In this document: in pieces, positions 52,256 through 60,877 of the stretch | How the letters are laid out: the number at the start of each line of letters is the position of its first letter | Numbering within the stretch: position 1 is the first letter of the stretch | Source of the DNA: Streptomyces chartreusis NRRL 3882 | GTDB taxonomy: Bacteria > Actinomycetota > Actinomycetes > Streptomycetales > Streptomycetaceae | NCBI RefSeq assembly: GCF_900236475.1 | Contig: NZ_LT963352.1 | Coordinates: 3,922,501-3,986,500, forward strand | Direction of reading: 5' to 3' | Length of the DNA stretch: 64,000 bases | Program-made: the position numbers and the translations under genes | The notes under the pieces: generated by a model | What the model saw: the letters and a program-made list of their open reading frames with translations, nothing else | The model's database searches: none | What the model was told of the DNA's origin: nothing

Positions 52256-53586
52256 CGGCGCCCGAGGCCGCCGAGGCCACCGAGGCCGAGAGCGGGATCG
52301 CCGAGCGGCGGCTGCACCCCGTCACACCGCTGAGGCGGGCCTGGGCGCCGGTCGCCGTGGTGATCGGCTGGGCGGTGCACGACCCCGACGGGGCGCAGCG
52401 CCATCTGACCCGGCTGAACACGACCACGCTGCTGATCGCCCTCGCCGTGATCCTCCCGGCCGCCGCCCTGTACGGCTTCTGCTCCTGGTGGTTCACGCAC
52501 TTCGCGGTGACCGAGACCGAACTGCGCATCCGCACCGGGCTGGTCTTCCGCCGCACCGCGCACATCCGGCTGGAGCGGATCCAGGCCATCGACGTCACCC
52601 AGCCGCTGCTCGCGCGGGTCGCGGGCGTCGCCAAGCTCAGACTCGACGTCATAGGCACCGACAAGAAGGACGAGCTGGCCTTCCTGGGCGCGGACGAGGC
52701 GGGTGCGCTGCGGGCCGAACTGCTCGCCCGGGCGGCGGGATTCGCGCCCGAGACCGCGCAGGAGGTCGGGGAGGCGCCGTCCCGGCAGATGCTGCGGGTG
52801 CCGCCCGGAGTCCTCGCCGTGTCGCTGGTGCTGAGCGGGGCGACGTGGGGGTCGCTGGCAGCGGCGGTCGTCGTGCCGCCGCTGCTGTGGCTGGCCACGG
52901 AGAGCGTGTGGACGGTCCTGGCCGTCGCCCTGCCGCTGCTGGGCGCGGCGGGCGCGAGCAGCGTGGGGCGGTTCGTCAGCGAGTACGACTGGACGGTGGC
53001 CGAGTCGCCCGACGGGCTGCGCATCGACCACGGCCTGCTGGACCGGGCCCATGAGACGGTGCCGCCGGGGCGGGTGCAGACCGTGCGGATCGTGGAGCCG
53101 CTGCTGTGGCGGCGGCGCGGCTGGGTGCGCGTGGAGCTGGACGTGGCGGGCTCCTCCAACTCCGTGCTGGTACCGGTCGCTCCGCGCGAGATCGCTGAGG
53201 TCGTCGTCGCACGCGTGCTGCCCGGGGTGACCGTGCCGGAGCAGGCGGACCTGTCGCCGTCGCCGCGCCGCGCCCGGTGGTGCGTGCCGGTGTGGTGGCG
53301 CGGGTACGGGCTCGCCGTCACGGACGCGGTGTTCGCGGCGCGGTCAGGGCTGCTGCGGCGGAGCCTCGCACTGGTGCCGCACGCGAAGGTGCAGAGCGTA
53401 CGGATGACGCAGGGGCCGTGGGAGCGCGCCCGGGGCGTGGCCGACGTACAGGTGGACACGGGCGCGAACAAGACGGTCACGGCGAGGCTGCGGGACGCGG
53501 CCGAGGCGCGCGAGCTGCTGGCGGCACAGGCGGAGCGGTCACGGACGGGGCGCAGGGACGCGCGGCCGGACCGCTGGATGGCGTGA
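52252..53586 (+). CDS. bacterial PH-domain (YdbT-like) membrane protein
   Basis: The 444-residue protein has two or three bPH2 domains separated by pairs of membrane helices. One helix near LLIALAVILPAAALYGFC precedes TELRIRTGLVFRRTAHIRLE; a helix pair near LAVSLVLSGATWGSLAAAVV precedes LRIDHGLLDRAHETVPPG; the last domain is FAARSGLLRRSLALVPHAKV. The start is GTG 52252, overlapping the stop of the YdbS-like gene. The pair forms one operon closed by a strong terminator. Confidence 0.88.
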   Translation: MTAPEAAEATEAESGIAERRLHPVTPLRRAWAPVAVVIGWAVHDPDGAQRHLTRLNTTTLLIALAVILPAAALYGFCSWWFTHFAVTETELRIRTGLVFRRTAHIRLERIQAIDVTQPLLARVAGVAKLRLDVIGTDKKDELAFLGADEAGALRAELLARAAGFAPETAQEVGEAPSRQMLRVPPGVLAVSLVLSGATWGSLAAAVVVPPLLWLATESVWTVLAVALPLLGAAGASSVGRFVSEYDWTVAESPDGLRIDHGLLDRAHETVPPGRVQTVRIVEPLLWRRRGWVRVELDVAGSSNSVLVPVAPREIAEVVVARVLPGVTVPEQADLSPSPRRARWCVPVWWRGYGLAVTDAVFAARSGLLRRSLALVPHAKVQSVRMTQGPWERARGVADVQVDTGANKTVTARLRDAAEARELLAAQAERSRTGRRDARPDRWMA

Positions 53587-53602
53587 CCCACCGGAGACGA
53601 CG

Positions 53603-53632
53603 AAGGCCCCCCTGCCGCAGCCGGGGGGCCTT
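53603..53632 (+). terminator. strong terminator after the PH-domain operon
   Basis: Ten-base arms AAGGCCCCCC (53603-53612) and GGGGGGCCTT (53623-53632) with loop TGCCGCAGCC, followed by TT. It lies 16 bases after the stop codon and also faces the convergent gene ending at 53649. Confidence 0.88.
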
Positions 53633-53648
53633 TTCTGCTGCGTGGGCG

Positions 53649-54830
53649 TCAGGAAACCGCGCTCCGCAGCCCCTGCACGTCGATCTGCTCCGTCTCGTCG
53701 TGCGCCGTCAGGTCGATCACCTGGCCGATCCCGCGCGACTCCGGGTCCGCCGGCTTGTACCCGGCCTCTGCCTCGGCCTTGTGCAGCGCCAGGGCCTCCT
53801 GGCCGACGACATCGGCCAAGTCCTCGTTCTGTACGGCCTCCAGGGCGGCCCGCGACGTGCCCTGCTTGGTACCGAAGAAGTCGAACCCGCCCTCGGAGAC
53901 GGGGCGCCGCACCGGCGTCTGCGGTGCCACGGCCACGGCGGCCGGCACGGTGTAGTGACCTGAGGAGGCAGGCTGCACGAGCCGCTCGGCCTCGGCGGCG
54001 GTGGAGGTGCCGGCGGTCGCGCGCTCGTGCCCGGCGACCGCCCCGGACTGCCCCTGCGCCTCGTCCTCCTTCGACTGCTCCCGCTGGTCGTCCTTCCGGT
54101 CGTCGCCCGCGGGCTCCGCGCCGTCGCCCTTCGGTACGCCGTCGCCGTCGCCGCCGCCGTCCGGGTCCGGGGCCGAGTCGCTGTCGAGCCGGGCGAGCGC
54201 CGCCGCGGCCCGCAGGAACAGCCGGGAGCCCTCCGGCGAGAACACCGCCGGAATCGCGGTCCGCTCCTCGGCGGCAAGGCCCTCCGCCCCGGTGGTTGCG
54301 GCCGTCTCGTCCGCCTCCGCCGGTGCATCCGCCGTCTGCGCCTCTCCCGCGGGCAGCGCGGCCCGTACCGGAGCCGTCGCCTCGATCTCCAGCACGCGGC
54401 GTTCCTCCAGGACGCTCGCGCGCTCGGTCTCGGCGGTGGCGTACCGGCGCAGCAGAGAGGCGTGCTCGTTGCGCAGCCCGGCCAGTTCCGTGCGCTTGGC
54501 GCGCAGCCGCTGCTCCAGCTTCGCGCGCAGCTCGCGGGACTCCTCCAGGTCGGCCTCCAGTTCGGCGACCCGCTCCTCGAAGCGCCACTCGTCGCTCGCC
54601 CGCGCGCGCGTCAGGTCGGCGACGCGTTTGCCCGCCTGGATGTCCCAGCGGCGGAGCACGACCGCGCCGACGACCGCCGTCACCGCGGCGGCCGCGGCCA
54701 GCCCGCGGAGCACCATCGGCTCCGTGAACACCCAGGGCCCCAGGGCGCAGACGAGGGAGACGCCTGCGATCGCCGACGGGGGAAGCAGCCTGTGCAAGGG
54801 CGGGGAATGGCGGTGACGTCCACGTGGCAT
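53649..54830 (-). CDS. membrane-anchored coiled-coil protein, unknown
   Basis: The 393-residue protein (ATG 54830) has two hydrophobic N-terminal segments (about 22-40 and 42-58). A coiled coil of about 90 residues follows (FEERVAELEADLEESRELRA, EQRLRAKRTELAGLRNE), then an acidic Ala/Glu/Asp-rich disordered region and a conserved tail with SEGGFDFFGTKQ and ADVVGQEALALHKAEAEAGY. It is a conserved Streptomyces membrane protein without known role. An open frame to 54905 adds nothing recognisable. Confidence 0.78.
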   Translation of the reverse strand: MPRGRHRHSPPLHRLLPPSAIAGVSLVCALGPWVFTEPMVLRGLAAAAAVTAVVGAVVLRRWDIQAGKRVADLTRARASDEWRFEERVAELEADLEESRELRAKLEQRLRAKRTELAGLRNEHASLLRRYATAETERASVLEERRVLEIEATAPVRAALPAGEAQTADAPAEADETAATTGAEGLAAEERTAIPAVFSPEGSRLFLRAAAALARLDSDSAPDPDGGGDGDGVPKGDGAEPAGDDRKDDQREQSKEDEAQGQSGAVAGHERATAGTSTAAEAERLVQPASSGHYTVPAAVAVAPQTPVRRPVSEGGFDFFGTKQGTSRAALEAVQNEDLADVVGQEALALHKAEAEAGYKPADPESRGIGQVIDLTAHDETEQIDVQGLRSAVS

Positions 54831-54965
54831 GGCCAGAAACTTACCGCGCGTAGGCGAATCATGGTGACCCACCCCGCAAAAACAAAGCCACACCGAAGCG
54901 TTCACACGGCATCAGAACTCGGGAAGAAGTGGAATCACCCCTTCACCCAATTCCCAAGATCATTT

Positions 54966-56090
54966 TCAACGGCCGTTCAGCCGCCCGCCCATCCACTCCA
55001 GCGTCGCCGGAATCTCGCGCCGCCAGGTGTTGAAGTTGTGCCCGCCGCTTTCCAGGATGATCGACGAGATCCGCGTCCGCCCGGTCGCCTCCACCCGCTC
55101 TATGAACCGCATCGTGTCCTTGTAGTTGGACTCGCCGGACCTGCTGCTGGTGACGAGCAGTGAAGTGTCGGGAGCGGGCCTGTGCTTGAGGTACCACCAC
55201 AGGTCGGCACGATTCCGGAGCCCCTTGTCACCCTGGAAGAGATCGCCCGTCGTGGCGTCGATCGGCGCCTTGTAGTACGCGGACAAGCCCGCCCCGGCGC
55301 CGTACACATCGGGATGGTGCATGGCGATCTTCAAGGCGCAGTAGCCGCCCGTCGAGTTGCCGATGATGCCCAGACCGCTCGGCTTTTCGGCCACCCGGTA
55401 GTGCGTGCGCAACGCGTCGGGCAGATCCCTGGCGAAGAACGACTCGGTCTGCGGACCGCCCGGGACGTCCACGCACTCCGTGTCCCGGGGCGGCGCCACC
55501 GTGGGCCGCAGCATCACGAGGATCATCGGCTGCATCCGGCCCGCCCGGGCCAGTTCCAGCGCCGTGCGGGGGTAGTGGAGCTTCTCCACCAGCGCCGACG
55601 CCGTGCCCGGGTAGCCGGTCAGCACGACGGCCGCGGGGAACGTACGGGTGCGGTACCGCGGCTGGAAGTACTCCGGCGGCAGATAGACGTACGCGGGCGT
55701 GGCGATGTGCGTCCTACGGCCCACGATCTCGATCTGCTGGATCCGGCCGCCCGCCCGGGCACTCACGCCGACGGCCCCCGGTACCCGGCGCGAGCCGACC
55801 ACCTGCAACGGGCCGCCGCCCGGCGTGTGGTCCACGACCACGCCCTGGTCCCGCTCCTGCCCGAACAGGTCCGCCCAGCTCGCGTAGAAGCCGAAGGACT
55901 GGTTGGCGGCGAGCCCCACCGCGACGAACAGCGCCACCTGTGTGGCGAGCAGCAGGCCGACCCGCCCGCCCACGGCCCGCCAATTCCGCCGGGCCAGCCG
56001 TGGCCAAAGCCAGACCGTTCCGGCGAACAGCAGCACGGCGGACAGCACCGCCAGCACCAGCACCTTGTTGCTCGTGAGACCCAGACCCAT
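54966..56090 (-). CDS. membrane-anchored alpha/beta hydrolase (esterase D/antigen 85-like)
   Basis: The 374-residue protein has two N-terminal membrane helices (about 9-30 and 43-62) and an external esterase domain. The presumed nucleophile serine is in GIIGNSTGGYCALKIA and the catalytic histidine in LESGGHNFNTW. PAAVVLTGYPGT and YVYLPPEYF are typical of the family, which includes the mycolyltransferase antigen 85 fold. It may act on envelope components. It is divergent from the MprF-like gene. Confidence 0.85.
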   Translation of the reverse strand: MGLGLTSNKVLVLAVLSAVLLFAGTVWLWPRLARRNWRAVGGRVGLLLATQVALFVAVGLAANQSFGFYASWADLFGQERDQGVVVDHTPGGGPLQVVGSRRVPGAVGVSARAGGRIQQIEIVGRRTHIATPAYVYLPPEYFQPRYRTRTFPAAVVLTGYPGTASALVEKLHYPRTALELARAGRMQPMILVMLRPTVAPPRDTECVDVPGGPQTESFFARDLPDALRTHYRVAEKPSGLGIIGNSTGGYCALKIAMHHPDVYGAGAGLSAYYKAPIDATTGDLFQGDKGLRNRADLWWYLKHRPAPDTSLLVTSSRSGESNYKDTMRFIERVEATGRTRISSIILESGGHNFNTWRREIPATLEWMGGRLNGR

Positions 56091-56201
56091 CGGTGGTTAC
56101 CTGTCCGCGCTTCCCGTCCGGGACCTCCCTGAGCGCCCACACCTTCGCGAGGGCTTGTCCCGGACTTTCCTTGGCCTTTGAAACGGCTTTGACGACGGGA
56201 G

Positions 56202-56230
56202 TGAACCTCTCCCCCCGAGACACCGTCCTA
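56202..56230 (+). promoter_or_regulatory. SigE-type ECF promoter for the MprF-like gene
   Basis: TGAACC (56202-56207), 16 bases, then CGTCCTA (56224-56230). This fits the SigE promoter pattern (GGAAC, 16 or 17 bases, CGTC). Transcription would begin about a dozen bases before the first possible ATG. Confidence 0.6.
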
Positions 56231-56249
56231 GAGGGCGCAATGTCGCCGG

Positions 56250-58169
56250 ATGCCCGAATCGGCACCGGATCCAAGGTCTCTCGCAGAACTACGGGATGCG
56301 ATGTCTGTCAGGACAGATGAGGAAATGTCGGGCGAGGTTCCCAGTCGTGGAAGCGCCACGGCCAGAACCGGCCCGATGAGCCGCGTGCGCCACCTGCTGC
56401 GCGGACCACGCCCCGAGGCGGCCCCCCTCCTCGTCGGCAGAGCCTGTGCCCTGGTGGGCGTACTGGACATCGCCGCGGGCGTCTTCCCACGCTTCCGGCA
56501 CAGCCGTATGCACGCCATCGCCGAGGTGCTGCCCGGCGCGCTCGGCCCGTTCGCGGCCGCCCTGTCCCTCAGCACCGGCGTGCTGTTGCTGCTGCTCGCC
56601 CACGGCCTCAAGCGCGGCAAGCGCCGGGCCTGGCGGGCGGCCGTGGCCCTGCTGCCGGCCGGTGCCGTCGCGCAGTTCACCTACCGGCACTCGATCGTGG
56701 GCGTGCTGATCTCACTGGCCCTGCTGGCACCCCTGCTGCGCCACCGCGACCAGTTCAACGCCCTGCCCGACCCGCGCAGCCGCTGGCGGGCGCTCGCCAA
56801 CTTCGTGCTGATGAGCGCCGGCTCGCTCCTGCTGGGCCTGCTCATCGTCAGCGTCCACACCGAGCGCATGGTCGGCGACCCGAGCCTGGCCGACCGCATC
56901 ACCCACGTCATCTACGGCCTGTTCGGCTTCGAGGGCCCGGTCGACTACCAGGGCGACGCCTCCTGGACCGTGGCCTTCTCGCTCGGTGCCCTCGGCCTGC
57001 TCACCGCCGTCACCACCATCTACCTGGCCTTCCGCCCCGAACACCCGGCCGCGCAGCTCACCGAGGAGGACGAGGCACGCCTGCGCGCCCTGCTGGAGCG
57101 GCACGGCGGCCGCGACTCCCTCGGCCACTTCGCGCTCCGCCGCGACAAGGCCGTCGTCTTCTCCCCCAGCGGCAAGGCGGCCGTGACGTACCGCGTGGTC
57201 TCCGGCGTGATGCTCGCCAGCGGCGACCCGATCGGCGACGTCGAGGCCTGGCCCGGCGCCATCGAACGGTTCATGGACGAGGCCAGGGCCCACTCCTGGA
57301 CACCGGCCGTCATGGGCTGCTCCGAGACCGGCGGCGAGGTGTGGACCCGCGAGACCGGGCTCGACGCCCTCGAACTGGGCGACGAGGCGGTGGTGGACGT
57401 CGCGGATTTCTCCCTGGCCGGCCGCGCGATGCGCAACGTGCGCCAGATGGTCAAACGCATCGAGCGCGCCGGTTACGAAACCCGGGTACGACGTGTCCGT
57501 GACCTCGGCGACGCCGAGCTGGAGCGCATCCGGCGCGCCGCCGACGACTGGCGCGGCACCGACACCGAGCGCGGCTTCTCCATGGCCCTGGGCCGCGTCG
57601 GCGACCCCGCCGACGGCGACTGCCTCATCGCCACCGCCCACAAGCAGGACGACCACCCGGGCCCCTACGGCGACCTGAAGGCCGTCCTGCACTTCGTGCC
57701 CTGGGGCACCGACGGCGCTTCGCTCGACCTCATGCGCCGCGACCGCTCGGCCGACCCCGGTATGAACGAACTGCTCATCGTGGCCGCCCTCCAGGCCGCC
57801 CCGAAGTTCGGCATCGCGCGCGTCTCCCTCAACTTCGCCATGTTCCGCTCGGCGCTGGCCCGCGGCGAGAAGATCGGCGCAGGTCCGGTGCTGCGCGCCT
57901 GGCGCGGGCTGCTGGTGTTCCTCTCCCGCTGGTTCCAGATCGAGTCGCTGTACAAGTTCAACGCCAAGTTCCAGCCGCGCTGGGAACCCCGCTTCGTCGT
58001 CTACCGGGCCTCCGCCGACCTGCCCCGCATCGGCTTCGCCGCCATGCAGGCCGAGGGCTTCGTCAACCTCGCCCTGCCGCTGCCGCGCTTCCTGCGCCGC
58101 CGTCGCCCGGCCGGCCGCCGCCCGTGCGCCCACGGCACGACGACGGAACGGAGCGTCAGAGCGGCGTGA
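56250..58169 (+). CDS. MprF-like DUF2156 protein, putative lysylphosphatidylglycerol synthase
   Basis: The 639-residue membrane protein has about five or six helices (about 60-265) and a C-terminal DUF2156 (MprF-type) domain with FSPSGKAAVTYRVVSGVML, SGDPIGDVEAWPGAIE, FSLAGRAMRNVRQMVKRIE and RWFQIESLYKFNAKFQPRWE. Such domains transfer an amino acid from tRNA to phosphatidylglycerol, making the membrane more cationic against peptides. There is no lysyl-tRNA synthetase domain, unlike mycobacterial LysX. Start candidates are ATG 56250, 56301 and 56325. The upstream SigE-type promoter links it to envelope stress. Confidence 0.85.
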   Translation: MPESAPDPRSLAELRDAMSVRTDEEMSGEVPSRGSATARTGPMSRVRHLLRGPRPEAAPLLVGRACALVGVLDIAAGVFPRFRHSRMHAIAEVLPGALGPFAAALSLSTGVLLLLLAHGLKRGKRRAWRAAVALLPAGAVAQFTYRHSIVGVLISLALLAPLLRHRDQFNALPDPRSRWRALANFVLMSAGSLLLGLLIVSVHTERMVGDPSLADRITHVIYGLFGFEGPVDYQGDASWTVAFSLGALGLLTAVTTIYLAFRPEHPAAQLTEEDEARLRALLERHGGRDSLGHFALRRDKAVVFSPSGKAAVTYRVVSGVMLASGDPIGDVEAWPGAIERFMDEARAHSWTPAVMGCSETGGEVWTRETGLDALELGDEAVVDVADFSLAGRAMRNVRQMVKRIERAGYETRVRRVRDLGDAELERIRRAADDWRGTDTERGFSMALGRVGDPADGDCLIATAHKQDDHPGPYGDLKAVLHFVPWGTDGASLDLMRRDRSADPGMNELLIVAALQAAPKFGIARVSLNFAMFRSALARGEKIGAGPVLRAWRGLLVFLSRWFQIESLYKFNAKFQPRWEPRFVVYRASADLPRIGFAAMQAEGFVNLALPLPRFLRRRRPAGRRPCAHGTTTERSVRAA

Positions 58170-58219
58170 CCCGCCCGGACCGACCCGGGCCGCAGCGCCT
58201 GGCGGCCGTCCCCTGGGCC

Positions 58220-58225
58220 TACGCT
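58220..58225 (+). promoter_or_regulatory. -10-like TACGCT six bases before folP
   Basis: TACGCT, six bases, then the folP ATG at 58232, with no ribosome-binding site. This is the same arrangement as before the PH gene at 50918 and suggests a leaderless folP transcript. Confidence 0.5.
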
Positions 58226-58231
58226 GACCAT

Positions 58232-59113
58232 ATGAGCAACCAGAGCGGACGCGGGCGCGTGGCGGGCCTACCGGAATGGGACCGCTGCGCGGTCATGGGA
58301 GTCGTGAACGTCACCCCCGACTCCTTCTCCGACGGCGGCCGCTTCTTCGACACCACGGCCGCCGTCAAGCACGGCCTCGACCTGGTCACCGAGGGCGCGG
58401 ACCTGGTGGACGTCGGCGGCGAGTCGACCCGCCCCGGCGCCACCCGGGTGGACGAGGCCGAGGAACTCCGCCGTGTCGTCCCCGTCGTCCGCGGCCTGGC
58501 CTCCGAGGGCGTCACCGTCTCGGTCGACACCATGCGCGCCTCCGTCGCCGAGCGGGCCCTCGCGGCCGGCGCCGCCCTCGTCAACGACGTCAGCGGCGGC
58601 CTCGCCGACCCCCGCATGATCCCGGCCGTCGCCGACGCCGGCGCCCCCTTCGTCGTCATGCACTGGCGGGGCTTCCTCCAGGGCGGCAACGTCCGCGGTG
58701 AGTACACCGACGTCGTCACCGAGGTCGTCGACGAGCTGCACGCGCGCGTGGAGGCAGTCCTGGCGGGCGGCATCGCCCCCGACCGGGTCGTCGTCGACCC
58801 GGGCCTCGGCTTCTCCAAGGACGCCGAGCACGACCTCGCGCTCCTCGCGGGCCTCGACCGGGTCCTCGCCCTCGGCCACCCGCTGCTCGTCGCCGCCTCC
58901 CGCAAACGCTTCCTCGGCCGGGTCCTGGCCGGCCCGGACGGCCCGCCACCGCCCGCACGCGAGCGCGACGCCGCCACCGCGGCCGTCTCCGCGCTCGCGG
59001 CGCACGCCGGCGCGTGGGCGGTGCGCGTGCACGAGGTACGCGCCACGGCGGACGCGGTACGCGTCGCCCGCGCCATCGCAGCGGCACGCACCGGCGCGGA
59101 AGGAACCCGGTGA
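58232..59113 (+). CDS. folP: dihydropteroate synthase
   Basis: FolP condenses p-aminobenzoate with dihydropterin pyrophosphate, the sulphonamide target. The 293-residue TIM barrel has MGVVNVTPDSFSDGG, VDVGGESTRPGA, LVNDVSGG, VVDPGLGFSKD and the lysine in AASRKRFLG. The start ATG 58232 was preferred over 58124, which overlaps the MprF-like gene. The TGA overlaps the next gene's GTG by 4 bases. Confidence 0.95.
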   Translation: MSNQSGRGRVAGLPEWDRCAVMGVVNVTPDSFSDGGRFFDTTAAVKHGLDLVTEGADLVDVGGESTRPGATRVDEAEELRRVVPVVRGLASEGVTVSVDTMRASVAERALAAGAALVNDVSGGLADPRMIPAVADAGAPFVVMHWRGFLQGGNVRGEYTDVVTEVVDELHARVEAVLAGGIAPDRVVVDPGLGFSKDAEHDLALLAGLDRVLALGHPLLVAASRKRFLGRVLAGPDGPPPPARERDAATAAVSALAAHAGAWAVRVHEVRATADAVRVARAIAAARTGAEGTR

Positions 59114-59613
59114 GCGCCCCGCACACCGACGTCGAACAGGTCGAGGCCGCCAACACCGCCTTCTACGAGGCACTGGAACGGGGCGACTTCGAGGAACTGG
59201 CGTCGCTCTGGCTGACCCCCTCCGACCTGGGCGTCGACGAGACCTACCACGACCCGGCCGACAGCGGCGTGGTCTCCTGCGTGCACCCCGGCTGGCCGGT
59301 GCTCACCGGCCGCGGCGAGGTCCTCCGGTCGTACGCGCTGATCATGGCGAACACCGACTACATCCAGTTCTTCCTGACCGACGTGCACGTCTCCGTCACC
59401 GGCGACACCGCCCTGGTCACCTGCACGGAGAACATCCTCAGCGGCGGCCCCGCCCCCAAGGGCGACGAGGAGCTCGGCCCGCTCGTCGGCCAGCTCGTGG
59501 TCGCCACGAACGTGTTCCGGCGCACGCCCGCGGGGTGGAAACTCTGGTCGCACCACGCTTCCCCGGTTCTGGCCGAAAACGACGAGGACGAGCAGGACGA
59601 CACCCCCGCCTGA
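59110..59613 (+). CDS. SnoaL/NTF2-like protein in the folate cluster
   Basis: The 167-residue protein (GTG 59110) has the cone-shaped NTF2 fold pattern: VEAANTAFYEALERGDFEEL at the front, VLTGRGEVLRSYALIM in the middle, DTALVTCTENIL and VATNVFRRTPAGWKLWSHHA at the end, then an acidic tail. Its overlap with folP shows co-translation. Typical folate operons do not need such a gene; its role is unknown. Confidence 0.82.
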   Translation: MSAPHTDVEQVEAANTAFYEALERGDFEELASLWLTPSDLGVDETYHDPADSGVVSCVHPGWPVLTGRGEVLRSYALIMANTDYIQFFLTDVHVSVTGDTALVTCTENILSGGPAPKGDEELGPLVGQLVVATNVFRRTPAGWKLWSHHASPVLAENDEDEQDDTPA

Positions 59614-59633
59614 GTGGGTAGGTGCCAGGAAGT

Positions 59634-59705
59634 GGTTGGAATCACGGACCCGCGGGTATGGGCGGCTACCAACCCGTGAGCCACCGGGTTCCCCAGGGGA
59701 AACGC
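59634..59705 (+). ncRNA. candidate structured RNA with mutually exclusive stems
   Basis: GGTTGG (59634-59639) can pair with CCAACC (59669-59674). The overlapping AACCCG (59671-59676) can instead pair with CGGGTT (59685-59690), and GTTCCCC (59688-59694) with GGGGAAAC just after. Such competing stems are typical of attenuators or riboswitches. It lies between the SnoaL-like gene and folB. No known class matched. Confidence 0.35.
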
Positions 59706-59773
59706 CGGATGAATCCTGCCGGGCCCGGCCCGGGCCCACGCCCCCGAGGCCCGGCCCCGCCCGGGCTCGCAGG

Positions 59774-59779
59774 TAGATT
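59774..59779 (+). promoter_or_regulatory. -10-like TAGATT before folB
   Basis: TAGATT lies 71 bases before the folB start at the end of a 237-base gap, after a long GC-rich hairpin region. No good -35 is visible. folB may therefore have its own promoter. Confidence 0.35.
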
Positions 59780-59850
59780 CGACCGAGGCCGGTGTGCCGC
59801 CCGCACACGGCACGGACCGGCCGGGACCGACGATTGCAGGAGTGATTCGC

Positions 59851-60210
59851 GTGGATCGTGTCGCGCTGCGCGGCCTGAAGGCCCGCGGGCATCACGGGGT
59901 GTTCCCGAGGGAACGCGAGGAGGGCCAGACCTTCATCGTGGACCTCGTCCTCGGCCTGGACACCCGGCCGGCCGCGGCCGACGACGACCTGGCGAAGACC
60001 GTGCACTACGGCATCGTGGCCGAGGAGGTCGTGGCCGTCGTCCAGGGCGAGCCCGTCAACCTCATCGAGACACTCGCCGAGCGCATCGCCCAGGTATGTC
60101 TGAAGCACGACGGGGTCCGGCAGGTCGAGGTCTGCGTCCACAAGCCGGACGCCCCGATCACCGTCCCCTTCGACGACGTGACCGTCACCATCACCCGGAG
60201 CCGAGTATGA
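59851..60210 (+). CDS. folB: dihydroneopterin aldolase
   Basis: The 119-residue enzyme splits dihydroneopterin to hydroxymethyl-dihydropterin. Features: VDRVALRGLKARGHHGVFPRE (start and catalytic region), TVHYGIVAEEV, NLIETLAERIA and VHKPDAPI. The GTG 59851 has AGGAG at 8 bases; GTG 59842 lies within that site. folK overlaps the stop (ATGA). Confidence 0.95.
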   Translation: MDRVALRGLKARGHHGVFPREREEGQTFIVDLVLGLDTRPAAADDDLAKTVHYGIVAEEVVAVVQGEPVNLIETLAERIAQVCLKHDGVRQVEVCVHKPDAPITVPFDDVTVTITRSRV

Positions 60211-60818
60211 CTGCACCCTTCCTCAAGGGCCCCAGCGACCCGACCGTACAGCCGGTACCCGCCTCCGTCGTCGATAAGGTCGACGCCGCCGACACCACCC
60301 TCTCCAACCCCAAACGGGCCGTGGTCGCCCTCGGCTCCAACCTCGGCAACCGCCTGGAGACCCTCCAGGGAGCCATCGACGCGCTGGAGGACACCCCCGG
60401 CGTCCGCATCAAGGCCGTCTCCCCCGTCTACGAGACCGAGCCCTGGGGCGTGGAGCCCGGCAGCCAGCCCGCCTACTTCAACGCGGTCGTGGTCCTCAAG
60501 ACCACCCTCCCGCCCTCCTCGCTCCTGGAGCGCGCCCACGCGGTCGAGGAGGCCTTCCACCGCGTCCGCGACGAGCACTGGGGCCCCCGCACCCTCGACG
60601 TCGACATCGTGTCGTACGCCGACGTCGTCTCCGACGACCCGCAGCTCACCCTCCCCCACCCCCGCGCCCACGAGCGCGCCTTCGTCCTGGCCCCCTGGCA
60701 CGACCTGGACCCCGAGGCGCAGCTGCCCGGCCGCGGCCCCGTCGCCGGTCTGCTGGACTCCGTCACCCGCGAGGGCGTGGCGCCGCGCGCGGACCTGGAA
60801 CTCCGGCTGCCCGAGTAG
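60207..60818 (+). CDS. folK: hydroxymethyldihydropterin pyrophosphokinase
   Basis: FolK activates hydroxymethyl-dihydropterin with ATP for FolP. The 203-residue protein has VVALGSNLGNRLETLQGAID, VSPVYETEPWG, YFNAVVVLKT and the signature GPRTLDVDIVSY. An N-terminal extension of about 35 residues precedes the fold. It is translationally coupled to folB. Confidence 0.95.
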   Translation: MTAPFLKGPSDPTVQPVPASVVDKVDAADTTLSNPKRAVVALGSNLGNRLETLQGAIDALEDTPGVRIKAVSPVYETEPWGVEPGSQPAYFNAVVVLKTTLPPSSLLERAHAVEEAFHRVRDEHWGPRTLDVDIVSYADVVSDDPQLTLPHPRAHERAFVLAPWHDLDPEAQLPGRGPVAGLLDSVTREGVAPRADLELRLPE

Positions 60819-60877
60819 CCGTTAAGGTCGAGACGGCTGCACAACCGGGCCGGAGCCGGGGGAACCGAAGGGACACT

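Noticed and set aside
49543..53586. A 1347-codon open frame on the plus strand across nuoD, the repeat array and both PH genes
   Set aside because: It runs in the wrong frame over nuoD and the first PH gene and only coincides with the second PH protein. The repeat array leaves several frames open because of its GC bias.
59614..59850. Tetrahydrofolate or cobalamin riboswitch before folB
   Set aside because: The conserved cores of these classes are not visible. Only generic competing stems remain.
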